Origin: Allocoleopsis sp036703385
GTDB taxonomy: Bacteria > Cyanobacteriota > Cyanobacteriia > Cyanobacteriales > Coleofasciculaceae
Assembly (NCBI RefSeq): GCF_036703385.1
Contig: NZ_DATNPA010000295.1
Coordinates: 66,131-130,130 of the forward strand
Direction: 5' to 3'
DNA length: 64,000 bases
A program made the translations under genes and the position numbers. Shown here one piece after another: positions 1 through 7,228 of this stretch. Below the pieces are notes generated by a model. The model did no database searches, was not told the DNA's origin, and saw only the letters and a program-made list of their open reading frames with translations. The first letter of the stretch is position 1. Each line of letters opens with the position of its first letter.

Positions 1-6
1 TTGTCA
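1..6. repeat. Possible truncated copy of the 19-bp palindrome
   Basis: The first six bases, TTGTCA, equal the right end of the 19-bp palindrome found eleven more times in this window, and the stop codon of the adjacent gene (bases 4-6) lies in it exactly as at 25,984-25,986. The rest would lie left of the window, so this is only inferred. Confidence 0.4.
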
Positions 7-555
7 ACCAACATTCCGATGGGGTGTCCCTAAAACAACGTCTTGCGATCGCGGCTGTAATCCGCCACCAATTACGACGCTACCGGGTAGAGGCGAGCTG
101 TCGCTTAAAGGTGATAGGTAGAAAAAGTCGCCATGCCTGCTGTGATATGCTTTACCCCAATACTGTATTTCTTCACACTTAATCCGAAACCGTCCCCCCT
201 TATAAAATCCAGAAATACCAAAATCTTTAGATTCAACTGTCACATAATTCGGCTTTCGCTCAACAATGTGGCATTTTTCGTAATAGACATACCATTCACC
301 ACCAACTGAGTAGCGTCTGCCTCGGTATAAAACATCTACGCGCTTAAGGTTTATTTGTTGTGCTAACGCCTTAGCCTCCTTTTCAAGTAATTGAGAAAGT
401 CTAGATCTTAACTGAACGCCATACGCCACCGCGCCTGTTAGAGCATTTCGCATCTCGTCCGTAACTTCTTTTGCCGTCGTTATCTTTTCAACTGCGGCGT
501 CAGTTATTTTTTGTGCCGCTTGTAATTGTTGTTGGATTTCAGTGTAGGTTGACAT
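4..555 (-). CDS. Hypothetical protein, 183 aa
   Basis: No family is recognised. The first 60 residues look helical and rich in Gln, Lys and Glu (QQQLQAAQK). They are followed by an aromatic, probably beta-rich part containing YSVGGEWYVYYEK and a Ser/Pro tail. The ATG at 555 has GAGGTAAC just upstream, a good ribosome site. The gene points the same way as the next two and may be cotranscribed with them, although a HIP1 hairpin separates it from its upstream neighbour. The TGA stop seems to be supplied by a dispersed palindrome. Confidence 0.6.
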   Translation of the reverse strand: MSTYTEIQQQLQAAQKITDAAVEKITTAKEVTDEMRNALTGAVAYGVQLRSRLSQLLEKEAKALAQQINLKRVDVLYRGRRYSVGGEWYVYYEKCHIVERKPNYVTVESKDFGISGFYKGGRFRIKCEEIQYWGKAYHSRHGDFFYLSPLSDSSPLPGSVVIGGGLQPRSQDVVLGTPHRNVG

Positions 556-582
556 TGTGTTACCTCAAAAAAAAACAAATTG

Positions 583-619
583 CGATCGCGTACTGCGTTT
601 AGACTAGCAGCCGCGATCG
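583..619. other. HIP1 hairpin, copy A
   Basis: CGATCGCG at 583-590 pairs with CGCGATCG at 612-619, and the inner CTGC/GCAG pair extends the stem. An almost identical sequence, including the loop core TACTGCGTTT, recurs at 1,084-1,121. The two copies lie at the 5' side of successive minus-strand genes, so an attenuator or processing role is possible. The stop codon of the next gene lies in the loop. Confidence 0.6.
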
Positions 620-1050
620 GGTTGAGATTTTTCCCACAATTCAAGTACCGTGATCGCGTCTTTGATTTTCTCAAACCCAAACTTCCCCAGGACATGCACT
701 AGCGGTTCTACAAAATCTTGGTTAAAGCCTTGTTCTCTTGCTAGCTGTAGTAGCTGGAATTCCACCAAACAGCGCTCGATAATTTGCAGCGCTATGTCGA
801 GCTTGGGTGCGCAATCATTGAAGTCCGAAAACTCCTCTAGATGTTCGGTATTGTAGTAGACCTGCTTATCAGGCTTGAAGTAGTCAAACTCCTCAAACCC
901 TTCTATTGGTACTAGCGAGAATAACCACTCAGCCTCTACACCCCTAACGTGGAACCAGAAATAATAATTGCCAATTGGGCCTTCAAAATCGTAATAAGAC
1001 GATTGTCTTTGAATTGTTGCGCCTAACTGCTCTAAACGATTAATATCCAT
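604..1050 (-). CDS. Hypothetical protein, 148 aa
   Basis: No family is recognised. It is an acidic, aromatic-rich soluble protein (GPIGNYYFWFHVRGVEAEW near residue 30) with a helical C-terminal half. The C-terminal residues SQPDRGC are encoded inside the HIP1 hairpin at 583-619, so hairpin and coding sequence overlap. The upstream GGAGCGCGAGTCGAA is a plausible ribosome site. Confidence 0.6.
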   Translation of the reverse strand: MDINRLEQLGATIQRQSSYYDFEGPIGNYYFWFHVRGVEAEWLFSLVPIEGFEEFDYFKPDKQVYYNTEHLEEFSDFNDCAPKLDIALQIIERCLVEFQLLQLAREQGFNQDFVEPLVHVLGKFGFEKIKDAITVLELWEKSQPDRGC

Positions 1051-1083
1051 TTCGACTCGCGCTCCTTTTTGCTTTTGTTGCCG

Positions 1084-1121
1084 CGATCGCGTACTGCGTT
1101 TTTAGGCTAGCAGCCGCGATC
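1084..1121. other. HIP1 hairpin, copy B
   Basis: Near-identical to 583-619: CGATCGCG, then TACTGCGTTTTT, then GCAGCCGCGATC. It lies in the gap between the genes ending at 1,212 and starting at 1,050. Confidence 0.6.
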
Positions 1122-1125
1122 ACGA

Positions 1126-1144
1126 TGACAACTATTAGTTGTTA
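1126..1144. repeat. 19-bp palindrome, copy 1 (one mismatch)
   Basis: TGACAACTATTAGTTGTTA: an 8-bp inverted repeat around a 3-bp centre with one mismatch in the right arm. It lies between two minus-strand genes, directly next to the HIP1 hairpin. Confidence 0.8.
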
Positions 1145-1211
1145 ATCGACTTTCGACTTTAGACGGGAATCAACAGAACTTGTGCTACCAGTCGTATATT
1201 GCCAGATTTTC

Positions 1212-2093
1212 TTACTCATATGTAACAACAATGTCTAAGTTGTCACACACCAGTGCTATTGTGTTTTTGGTATTTGTGTTGATTTCTTTTGCACCAAATA
1301 AATGTATTCGACGACCTCTATCAGGAAAATGCAACTGGTATGCTAAAACCTGTCCGACAGCGGATTTCCACTGACTAAAATGTTTTATTTCTATAACATC
1401 TGTTGCTGTCAAGATGTCGATACTACCGCTTGGCGTTGAAACCTCGGTTCTCCCTGCCAACTGAATTGCTAAACGTTTTTGCACTTTTTTCTCTGGTGAT
1501 ACATAACTGCGACGACCAACCAAGGGCGTATTTACTGTTTGATCGCTTAGCCACTTAGCTGTACGGTTTGCCAAAAACTGCTCAAATCTCCAGAACGCTT
1601 TTTTCTTGATTAATTCAGAAAACCCCATTTCGATTAAAACAGCGCTTTCAACAAGTAAAGCTGGCAGGGTTCCAAAAGTTTTCCACTTTAGCATTGTGTC
1701 AGAGACATTCATAAGTGCTAGTGGTATTGGTAAGCAACAATCAGTAGCGGTATCGATTATCTCAGATGGCGCTATTAGGCAATGATCGATTGCGCTTAAG
1801 ATACTTGCCTTGCCCATCTCCATGCGTTCTGTGGCATAATCTAAACCAAAAGTCCGCATTTCTAGTACTGACATTTCTGGGTGAGACAAATCTAGAAAAA
1901 TACACTGAAGGGTCAGCCAAGAGGCATAAACTTTTAACGGTTTGCCGATGAAGTCGATGCAAATTTGAACTAGATCCGAATCCTGTCCCCATTTATCCTC
2001 TTGTATGCACTCGTTGATGTAGTCCTTGATTTTGCTCTTATCAACAATAGATAAGTTGAGGTTTCCTACTTCTAGAACTTTAGGTTCTGTCAT
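1212..2093 (-). CDS. PD-(D/E)XK nuclease-like protein, 293 aa
   Basis: The C-terminal third (about residues 205-275) has the layout of a PD-(D/E)XK nuclease-fold domain. It shows KRLAIQLAGRTEVST with the first acidic residue, GSIDILT with the Asp, IEIK with the E-x-K pair, and a downstream Gln in a helix (AVGQVLAYQ). The N-terminal 190 residues are not recognised and look helical. Domains of this kind occur in phage and cyanobacterial proteins involved in DNA cleavage or repair; no target can be assigned. It lies upstream of two small unknown genes on the same strand. Confidence 0.55.
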   Translation of the reverse strand: MTEPKVLEVGNLNLSIVDKSKIKDYINECIQEDKWGQDSDLVQICIDFIGKPLKVYASWLTLQCIFLDLSHPEMSVLEMRTFGLDYATERMEMGKASILSAIDHCLIAPSEIIDTATDCCLPIPLALMNVSDTMLKWKTFGTLPALLVESAVLIEMGFSELIKKKAFWRFEQFLANRTAKWLSDQTVNTPLVGRRSYVSPEKKVQKRLAIQLAGRTEVSTPSGSIDILTATDVIEIKHFSQWKSAVGQVLAYQLHFPDRGRRIHLFGAKEINTNTKNTIALVCDNLDIVVTYE

Positions 2094-2179
2094 AATTGAT
2101 TAGTCCTCTATGTTTGTGGTGGGCAGCGATCGCATCCCTGAGGTTGTCCAGACGCGCAGGGTGTGGTCGCAACAAATAG

Positions 2180-2704
2180 TTATTTCAGTAAATCCGCCAG
2201 TTCTCGTGGGCTTCTTTTACTAACGTCACAAAGATTAGCCCACTGTTCTAAGGTTAAACGGGGAGAATGTGTACTCCTTTCCCAGTTTGAGATTGTTTGA
2301 TCTGTTACGCCAATTGCATTCCCTAACTCTCTTTGGGTCATCCCCAAAGACTCTCTAAGTCTAATCAACGGTGTATTTTCTACCTGTTCACTAGGTACTG
2401 GGAGTTTTGACTCTTTGTTTAAGGGTGGCTTGAACCACTCAATTAAGGCTTTTTCAATTCCAGCCAAAAGGGAAGTGTCGGAAACATCTATCCAGCAAAG
2501 TTTTGAGCAATTGTGCGCTATTAGCGCTGTTCGTTTGTGATGACTGCGCCAACGCATACGCATGTTTCCGGACTGCCCAACGTATAAAACTTGATCATCT
2601 TCTGATAGGGCTATATATATCCCTGAAGCAGATGGGAGGGATTTGCACCAAACAAAAGGAATAGAAGGAAGTTGAGAAACGTTTATCTGGCAAGGTTGTA
2701 TCAC
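2180..2704 (-). CDS. GIY-YIG nuclease / XRE helix-turn-helix fusion
   Basis: Two domains in 174 residues. Residues 24-97 are a GIY-YIG endonuclease domain: GIY at 28-30, YVG at 41-43, an Arg-rich helix NMRMRWRSH, and a later Glu in GIEKALIEW. Residues 112-174 are an XRE-type helix-turn-helix (RLRESLGMTQRELGNAIGV, then TDQTISNWE). The start is GTG, overlapping the TGA of the upstream XRE gene as GTGA, so the two are translationally coupled. It may be a self-regulating homing-type nuclease or a regulator that uses the GIY-YIG fold; the order nuclease-then-HTH is unusual. Confidence 0.8.
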   Translation of the reverse strand: MIQPCQINVSQLPSIPFVWCKSLPSASGIYIALSEDDQVLYVGQSGNMRMRWRSHHKRTALIAHNCSKLCWIDVSDTSLLAGIEKALIEWFKPPLNKESKLPVPSEQVENTPLIRLRESLGMTQRELGNAIGVTDQTISNWERSTHSPRLTLEQWANLCDVSKRSPRELADLLK

Positions 2705-2916
2705 TTCTTCCCTCCTTTGTGCATTGATTGTTCGATTGCTTCTCCGATCTCATCGAATGACCGCTCGAACAGCCGCATCAGTTCCTTGATGTTTGTGTAG
2801 CGGGGTTCATACTTCCCGGCCTCCCAGTCTCGAACGGTTGAGGCAGAAACCCCTGTTGCAGCACCCACTTGGGTTATTGTTAGTCCCAAACTTTCTCGTA
2901 GTTCTCTCATATTCAT
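2701..2916 (-). CDS. XRE-family regulator, 71 aa
   Basis: Nearly the whole protein is one XRE helix-turn-helix: LRESLGLTITQVGAATGV followed by SASTVRDWEAGKYEP. It is the first gene of a coupled pair with the GIY-YIG/XRE fusion and is divergent from the genes starting at 3,061. It is therefore the likely repressor for the palindromic site in the intergenic gap. Confidence 0.8.
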   Translation of the reverse strand: MNMRELRESLGLTITQVGAATGVSASTVRDWEAGKYEPRYTNIKELMRLFERSFDEIGEAIEQSMHKGGKK

Positions 2917-2955
2917 GTAATGACTCTTCTCCTAAATAATATCATTCCGCTTGCG

Positions 2956-2969
2956 ATTCCGCACGGAAT
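2956..2969. promoter_or_regulatory. Candidate operator in a divergent promoter region
   Basis: ATTCCGCACGGAAT is a perfect 6+2+6 inverted repeat, with a further ATTCCGC half-site at 2,944-2,950. It lies between the divergent XRE gene (start 2,916) and the plus-strand genes. An XRE operator is the natural reading but is inferred. Confidence 0.45.
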
Positions 2970-2997
2970 TCTGTAGAGTGGAAGAGTCAAATCAAAA

Positions 2998-3033
2998 GCG
3001 ATCGCGCACAGCCTACAGAACTCACGCGATCGC
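2998..3033. other. HIP1 hairpin
   Basis: GCGATCGCG (2,998-3,006) and CGCGATCGC (3,025-3,033) form a 9-bp stem. The same design, with a similar loop (CTCACGCGATCGC at its right end), occurs at 57,428-57,463 in another divergent XRE region. Confidence 0.55.
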
Positions 3034-3060
3034 TGCCCAAGTACATGGAGCATCTCAATT

Positions 3061-3288
3061 ATGGACTGGTTTCGGTCTAGACAGAAATCCAGCAGTAACG
3101 AGCTGGGGGATTATCTACCCGATGGTGGAGAACAACAATACGAGCAAAGCGAAAGGATTCAAGCACCAACCCGAAAAATTGCAGAAAAAGAGTGTGACGC
3201 GATTGCAACGACATACGGTGGTACAGAGCCGAATGTTGAACGGGTTGATAAAGGTTTGTTCGATTGCAAATTTAAATTGTGGGGCTAA
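3061..3288 (+). CDS. Hypothetical protein, 75 aa
   Basis: Small hydrophilic protein with no recognised family (DWFRSRQKSSSNELGDYLPD at the start, CKFKLWG at the end). GGAG lies 10 bases before the ATG. It ends 2 bases before the ATG of the next gene, which suggests one transcription unit. A longer overlapping frame starting at 2,951 would read through the HIP1 hairpin and is less likely. Confidence 0.5.
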   Translation: MDWFRSRQKSSSNELGDYLPDGGEQQYEQSERIQAPTRKIAEKECDAIATTYGGTEPNVERVDKGLFDCKFKLWG

Positions 3289-3290
3289 AA

Positions 3291-3704
3291 ATGAGCGAAA
3301 TACTTAAACGTGCATGGGGCAGTAACCCACCAACAATTTTCTCTATTAGTCAGCCTATGCCTGATTCTCCGGAGCTTCCGTTGACAGGTGGTGGGACTGC
3401 ACGTATGCCTCTGCATCGCTACCTTGAGGATTTACAAAGGGATTTGAAGCGTCAAGTCGGAAAATACTACGCGTATGTCTGGGAGTTTTACGAATCAGGC
3501 GATGAGGCTGATATTTATACGCTTCAAACGTGGCAGGTGTGTACACCTAATGACAATGTTCATGAGGCCGTGGTGATTTTGTACTATGCCGCATTAAACC
3601 CTTATCTAACAATCAAGAAACACATGGGGGATGATTTAGCGCAAGAATACAAGGAACAACTTGAGCGCATTGAGATGCTTGAACACTTGATATCGCTTGA
3701 CTAG
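3291..3704 (+). CDS. Hypothetical protein, 137 aa
   Basis: No family is recognised. It has a basic helix (LEDLQRDLKRQVGKYYAYVW), a central beta-rich part and a helical C-terminus (QEYKEQLERIEMLEHL). The ATG at 3,291 is chosen because it follows the upstream stop by two bases; an in-frame GTG at 3,279 would overlap the upstream gene. It is followed by a palindrome and a terminator. Confidence 0.55.
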   Translation: MSEILKRAWGSNPPTIFSISQPMPDSPELPLTGGGTARMPLHRYLEDLQRDLKRQVGKYYAYVWEFYESGDEADIYTLQTWQVCTPNDNVHEAVVILYYAALNPYLTIKKHMGDDLAQEYKEQLERIEMLEHLISLD

Positions 3705-3706
3705 AC

Positions 3707-3725
3707 TGACAACTACTAGATGTCA
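3707..3725. repeat. 19-bp palindrome, copy 2 (imperfect)
   Basis: TGACAACTACTAGATGTCA, two bases after the stop of the gene ending at 3,704 and before a terminator between convergent genes. Confidence 0.75.
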
Positions 3726-3731
3726 TCCAAC

Positions 3732-3759
3732 AAAACCCCTCCCACAAAGAGGGGTTTTT
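3732..3759. terminator. Bidirectional terminator
   Basis: AAAACCCCTC and GAGGGGTTTTT form a GC-rich stem flanked by A and T runs, between convergent genes ending at 3,704 and 3,760. Confidence 0.85.
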
Positions 3760-4800
3760 CTATGCGGCAAAAAACACGGTGTTATTAGGGATAGCGATGT
3801 ACTGTGTGGGGTTAGTAGCACCCAACAGCAATCGCACCTCCCCAATAGTGGAGATAGTGAGAAAAGCTGAAACAAGAGTACCGGTGGCGGATGACCCATA
3901 AATCGCAAATCGCGCCAATCGGTCTGGGCGAAACCCTGTAGGTAGGGTGCAAATTAGATCGCTGTTAACCAACGCGATCGCTTTAACCGCCGTCCCTGAC
4001 AACTGCACTAACTTATCAGCAAACTTCCGATAGGCTACCGCTTCACCACCAGTTAACGTGCCCCAGTTAGAGGCATAGGTGACGGGCGTCCAAGCTGGGA
4101 TGGTGAAGCCAAGCTTGGACTCAGAGATCGCGGCGTTACTTGCCACTTCAGTATCTGTAATTCCCGTCGTTGGGATATGAAACCCGTTGCTGTATTTTGC
4201 GGCATGGGTGTTAACCGCCCCCGCAGGTTCAAAACTGTTACTGTTTGCGATCGCGGCACTACCTAACCCTAAATTAGTTCGAGCGGCGACTTTATCCGGA
4301 ACATCAGTTAGGTTTCCGCTTTTGCTCAAAACATCGGTAGATAAGCTATTGAGTTTATTTTTGTCAGTCGCACTCATCAACCCTGGCGCTAAGGGTGTAG
4401 CTAAGGGGTGGTTTGTAGATGATTCGTGAGACGTGATCGCGCTCGATGCAGCGCCAGCCGCATCAAAATCTGTGATTGCCTTAGTTGAGGCTGTACCCAA
4501 CGATGCCGTTAGAGCGTATTGCGAATGTGGGTTCGTTTCAGCCTTGTGCGTCGTTATTGCGTTAGTTGCAGCACCAGCCGCGTCAAAATCGCCAATCGCC
4601 TTAGTCGAAGCGGTACCCAATGATGAGGCTAGGGCGTATTGGGTGTGGGGATTACCTTCAGCCTTGTGAGACGCGATCGCGCCTGTAACTTGCGATAAAA
4701 CTGCAATCTCATTACTTTGTGTAGCAGGATTTGCTACAGGATTGGGAACACCTCGAAAATCAAGGCTCTCCATCACCCGTTCTCTACCTTCGTCATTCAT
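3760..4800 (-). CDS. Tail fibre / receptor-binding-type protein, 346 aa
   Basis: The N-terminal half holds two tandem 40-residue units (120 bp in DNA), each with HKAE-x-NPH-x-QYAL and a Gly/Ala/Asp-rich segment STKAI-x-DFDAAGAA. A degenerate third start (HESSTNHPL) and the fibre motif LAPGLMSATDKNKLNSL follow. The NPH-x-QY repeat and the SATDKNKLNSL motif are typical of phage tail fibres and collar-type adhesins. The C-terminal 120 residues are beta-rich, as expected for a receptor-binding tip. GGGG precedes the ATG. The repeat number could vary by recombination. Confidence 0.75.
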   Translation of the reverse strand: MNDEGRERVMESLDFRGVPNPVANPATQSNEIAVLSQVTGAIASHKAEGNPHTQYALASSLGTASTKAIGDFDAAGAATNAITTHKAETNPHSQYALTASLGTASTKAITDFDAAGAASSAITSHESSTNHPLATPLAPGLMSATDKNKLNSLSTDVLSKSGNLTDVPDKVAARTNLGLGSAAIANSNSFEPAGAVNTHAAKYSNGFHIPTTGITDTEVASNAAISESKLGFTIPAWTPVTYASNWGTLTGGEAVAYRKFADKLVQLSGTAVKAIALVNSDLICTLPTGFRPDRLARFAIYGSSATGTLVSAFLTISTIGEVRLLLGATNPTQYIAIPNNTVFFAA

Positions 4801-4814
4801 CTACCAACCCCTTT

Positions 4815-5243
4815 CTAATTACGATCGCGTTCAATTGCCGAAACCCGTGCATCATTGTAATCAATCCGCAGCTCGTGGTAATCCAATTTGGCGTTGTGGG
4901 TATCGGCGGTTTTTTCCAAAGCGTTGATCTGAGTCTGCGCTTCTTTAAGACCCACCTCCGCGATCACAACGCGACTATTTAGCCCTTCCACAACCGCCAA
5001 TACCCCTTGAATTTTGCGAATCAGCCAAGCCACCACGGCGTAGATGGTACCCGCGATTGAAAGTAAAGTAGGTAGGTCAATACCGCCAAATCCTTTTGGG
5101 GATTTAAGTTGTGCCATTACCCACCACAACAGGCGCTCTCCTAGCACAACCCCACAAATGGCAACCAAAAACCACAACCAAAGTCTAGGGTTCCCTTTGA
5201 GTTTTTGAATACGCTCCTCATTGTTCGGAGGACTGGGTTGCAT
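4815..5243 (-). CDS. Two-TM coiled-coil membrane protein
   Basis: Two hydrophobic segments (LWLWFLVAICGVVLGERLLW and LLSIAGTIYAVVAWLI) are followed by a coiled-coil-like tail (AEVGLKEAQTQINALEKTAD). Start 5,243 is chosen because GGAGG lies 9 bases upstream on the minus strand; a longer in-frame start at 5,279 lacks such a site. It overlaps the 3' end of the response-regulator gene. Size, topology and position next to a fibre gene would fit a holin or a membrane-anchored accessory protein, but neither is shown. Confidence 0.65.
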   Translation of the reverse strand: MQPSPPNNEERIQKLKGNPRLWLWFLVAICGVVLGERLLWWVMAQLKSPKGFGGIDLPTLLSIAGTIYAVVAWLIRKIQGVLAVVEGLNSRVVIAEVGLKEAQTQINALEKTADTHNAKLDYHELRIDYNDARVSAIERDRN

Positions 5244-6000
5244 CAATTTTTTCCTCCGCGCTTGGGACGTGATACTCAAAACAGGTGGCAGGGGATAAAA
5301 CTACAACTTCCCCGCCGCGAAGCTCAGCTTGTCCGTCAATTTTATAGCCGTTAACCCATACACCATAACGCGATCGCGTGTCTTGGGTGGGTTTTTTCAC
5401 AATCGCACCATCGTGAATCCATGCGGCTGACTTTTCTTCTCCCGCCACTTTGGGAATAATGGTACACGCGATTGCGCTGGTATAGGGGTCACTAACTCTG
5501 ACGTTGCACTCTTTCTTCCTACCAATAATTAGATAGCCGCTCAGCTCAAATTTCTGTCCCTCTTCTGGAAAATCCCGGGATTTGAGAAGGATATAGGGTA
5601 TTAGGGGCTTTGGTGCGGGTTGCTCTTTTACACGATTGAGCCTTACGCGGACGGTTTCTAGAAGCTCATCTCTGGTGTAAGGCTTAGTTAGATAGTCATC
5701 GGCACCTAGATTCATCCCTTTGCGGATGGCAGCTTTTTCCACAGCCGCTGAAATGAAAACAAAAGGTGTATTTTTGGTAGAGTCATTGAGGCGAATGCGT
5801 TCTAGTACGCGAAACCCTGAATCGCGATCGCCCATACGGACATCGCAAAGTATGAGGCTGGGTGTTTCGGCAAATGCCATGTACAACGCTTCTTCGGCAG
5901 ACGCCGCAATCTTTACCGTGTAACCCTCTAGCTCCAGGGAGTCCTGGATGTTTTCACGAATGCTTTCTTCGTCATCTACGACTAATATGTAGTCGTTCAT
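5218..6000 (-). CDS. Response regulator with C-terminal FHA domain
   Basis: Residues 1-125 form a receiver domain: acidic pair D9/D10, phospho-acceptor D53 in LILCDVRM, conserved Lys in YLTKPY (K106). Residues 150-245 form a forkhead-associated domain: YLIIGRKKECNVRVSD with the Gly-Arg pair, then RYGVWVNGYKI and a strand with GGEVVVLSP. Such proteins link two-component phosphorelay to phosphothreonine recognition. No sensor kinase is present in the window. It is immediately upstream of the two-TM protein and divergent from the TIR gene. Confidence 0.9.
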   Translation of the reverse strand: MNDYILVVDDEESIRENIQDSLELEGYTVKIAASAEEALYMAFAETPSLILCDVRMGDRDSGFRVLERIRLNDSTKNTPFVFISAAVEKAAIRKGMNLGADDYLTKPYTRDELLETVRVRLNRVKEQPAPKPLIPYILLKSRDFPEEGQKFELSGYLIIGRKKECNVRVSDPYTSAIACTIIPKVAGEEKSAAWIHDGAIVKKPTQDTRSRYGVWVNGYKIDGQAELRGGEVVVLSPATCFEYHVPSAEEKIDATQSSEQ

Positions 6001-6057
6001 TGGACTGTTGAGAAATATTACTTCAAGCCTAACACAGGTCGTTGTTGGGCGAAATCC

Positions 6058-6564
6058 GTGAACTTGCGGATGTGCTTTTTTTTCTCAAGTGATACTTTTT
6101 TAGTATGTTTTGCCCATTCAGACGTGAAACTCTTTCTTAGTTATTCCCGCCACGATGAGGAAATAGCTCATAAATTAGCCAATTTCCTCAACAAGTACCA
6201 TAATATCTGGTTTGACAAGCAAGACATTTTAGCAGGCGATGATTGGAGCTTAAAGATAAAACAAGGTATCAATCACTGCGATGTACTGTTATTCTTAGTC
6301 TCCCCAAATTCCCTAGGCTCCACGTATTGTGCTTACGAAGTTAAAGCGGCAATTCAGCAGAAGAAGACCGTTATCCCATTAATGCTGGAAAACACCCTAC
6401 TCCCACCGCATTTAGCTAAGCTTCAATGGGTATTTTTAGAAGATTTTGAAACGGGGTTGTGTGAATTACTAGGCGCACTTTCCAATCGACCTGCACGGGC
6501 TTGGCTGTGGCAGATGCTATGCCTACTGGAAGCGATCGCGCTGGTTGTGGCGTTACTAATCTGA
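6058..6564 (+). CDS. TIR-domain protein with C-terminal membrane segment
   Basis: Residues about 23-145 are a TIR domain: VKLFLSYSRHDEEIA, then WFDKQDILAGDDW, the helix with CDVLLFLVSPNS, the catalytic-type Glu in CAYEVKAA, and VIPLMLE. The last 20 residues (LLEAIALVVALLI) are hydrophobic and may anchor it in the membrane. Bacterial TIR domains often hydrolyse or remodel NAD+ in phage defence; here that is inferred. The first 20 residues are doubtful because the possible starts (GTG 6,058, ATG 6,070, GTG 6,124) lack clear ribosome sites. Its TGA stop is the first three bases of a 19-bp palindrome. Confidence 0.8.
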   Translation: MNLRMCFFFSSDTFLVCFAHSDVKLFLSYSRHDEEIAHKLANFLNKYHNIWFDKQDILAGDDWSLKIKQGINHCDVLLFLVSPNSLGSTYCAYEVKAAIQQKKTVIPLMLENTLLPPHLAKLQWVFLEDFETGLCELLGALSNRPARAWLWQMLCLLEAIALVVALLI

Positions 6565-6580
6565 CAACTATTAGTTGTCA
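6562..6580. repeat. 19-bp palindrome, copy 3
   Basis: TGACAACTATTAGTTGTCA, perfect 8-bp arms. Its first TGA is the stop of the TIR gene, and the next gene starts 6 bases after it. Confidence 0.9.
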
Positions 6581-6585
6581 AACAT

Positions 6586-7173
6586 ATGGTTGTAAAAATA
6601 TTGGTGATTGAGGATGAGCCGGACATCCGGGAAAATTTAGAGGATATTTTAAAGGCTGAAAGTTTTGCTGTAATTACAGCAAAAGATGGTTATGAAGGTG
6701 TTGCCAAAGCGATCGCGGAACTACCTGACTTAATTTTGTGCGATCGCATGATGCGTCCTGGTGATGGTACTTACGTGTTGCGCACCATTCGTGGTAACAA
6801 TACAACATCTCAAATCCCTTTCATCTTCCTGACGGCAATGGCGGCACACAATGATGTTCGAGAGGGGATGAATGAAGGGGCTGATGATTATCTTTCCAAG
6901 CCTTTCAGCCGATTTGATTTGTTAGCGGCTATTTACGCCCAGTTGGAAAAAGCCAAGTCTAGAGCGGCTGATACAAAGTCTAAAATCGCGGTTATTAGTG
7001 AGGCGCTTCGTACTCAGCTCAACCATATTTATGGCAACTTAGAGTTGTATCGTCAAGATAATCCCAACGTATTGCAAAATGAGGAGTTTTCTGACGCTTG
7101 GAATGCGACACTTTTGGTAACGGTTAAGTTGGAGAAGTTGATAGCAGCATTGGTGCCAAAAGCTCCCTACTGA
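6586..7173 (+). CDS. Single-domain response regulator with helical tail
   Basis: Residues 1-125 form a receiver domain: VIEDEPD, phospho-acceptor D53 in LILCDRMM, Thr in FIFLTAM, Lys in DYLSKPF (K105). The C-terminal 65 residues are helical (SEALRTQLNHIYGNLELYRQ), a region that resembles the dimerisation/phosphotransfer part of a histidine kinase without an ATPase domain. It follows the TIR gene with a palindrome between them, so the two may share a transcript. Confidence 0.85.
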   Translation: MVVKILVIEDEPDIRENLEDILKAESFAVITAKDGYEGVAKAIAELPDLILCDRMMRPGDGTYVLRTIRGNNTTSQIPFIFLTAMAAHNDVREGMNEGADDYLSKPFSRFDLLAAIYAQLEKAKSRAADTKSKIAVISEALRTQLNHIYGNLELYRQDNPNVLQNEEFSDAWNATLLVTVKLEKLIAALVPKAPY

Positions 7174-7177
7174 TAGC

Positions 7178-7202
7178 AAAACCCCACCTTGCGGCGGGGT
7201 TC
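7178..7202. terminator. Terminator between convergent genes
   Basis: AAAACCCCACC, loop TTGC, GGCGGGGTT: a stem between the response regulator stop (7,173) and the holA-like stop (7,226). The T-run is short. Confidence 0.65.
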
Positions 7203-7209
7203 TGTTGAT

Positions 7210-7228
7210 TGACAACTGTTAGTTGTCA
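7210..7228. repeat. 19-bp palindrome, copy 4
   Basis: TGACAACTGTTAGTTGTCA. Its last three bases contain the TGA stop (minus strand) of the holA-like gene. Confidence 0.9.

Noticed and set aside
2951..3307. Longer frame of 118 residues upstream of the 75-aa gene
   Set aside because: It reads through the operator palindrome and the HIP1 hairpin and has no ribosome site.
6562..6580. Palindrome as a rho-independent terminator or promoter
   Set aside because: No T-run follows, and at several copies the next start codon is too close for a promoter.
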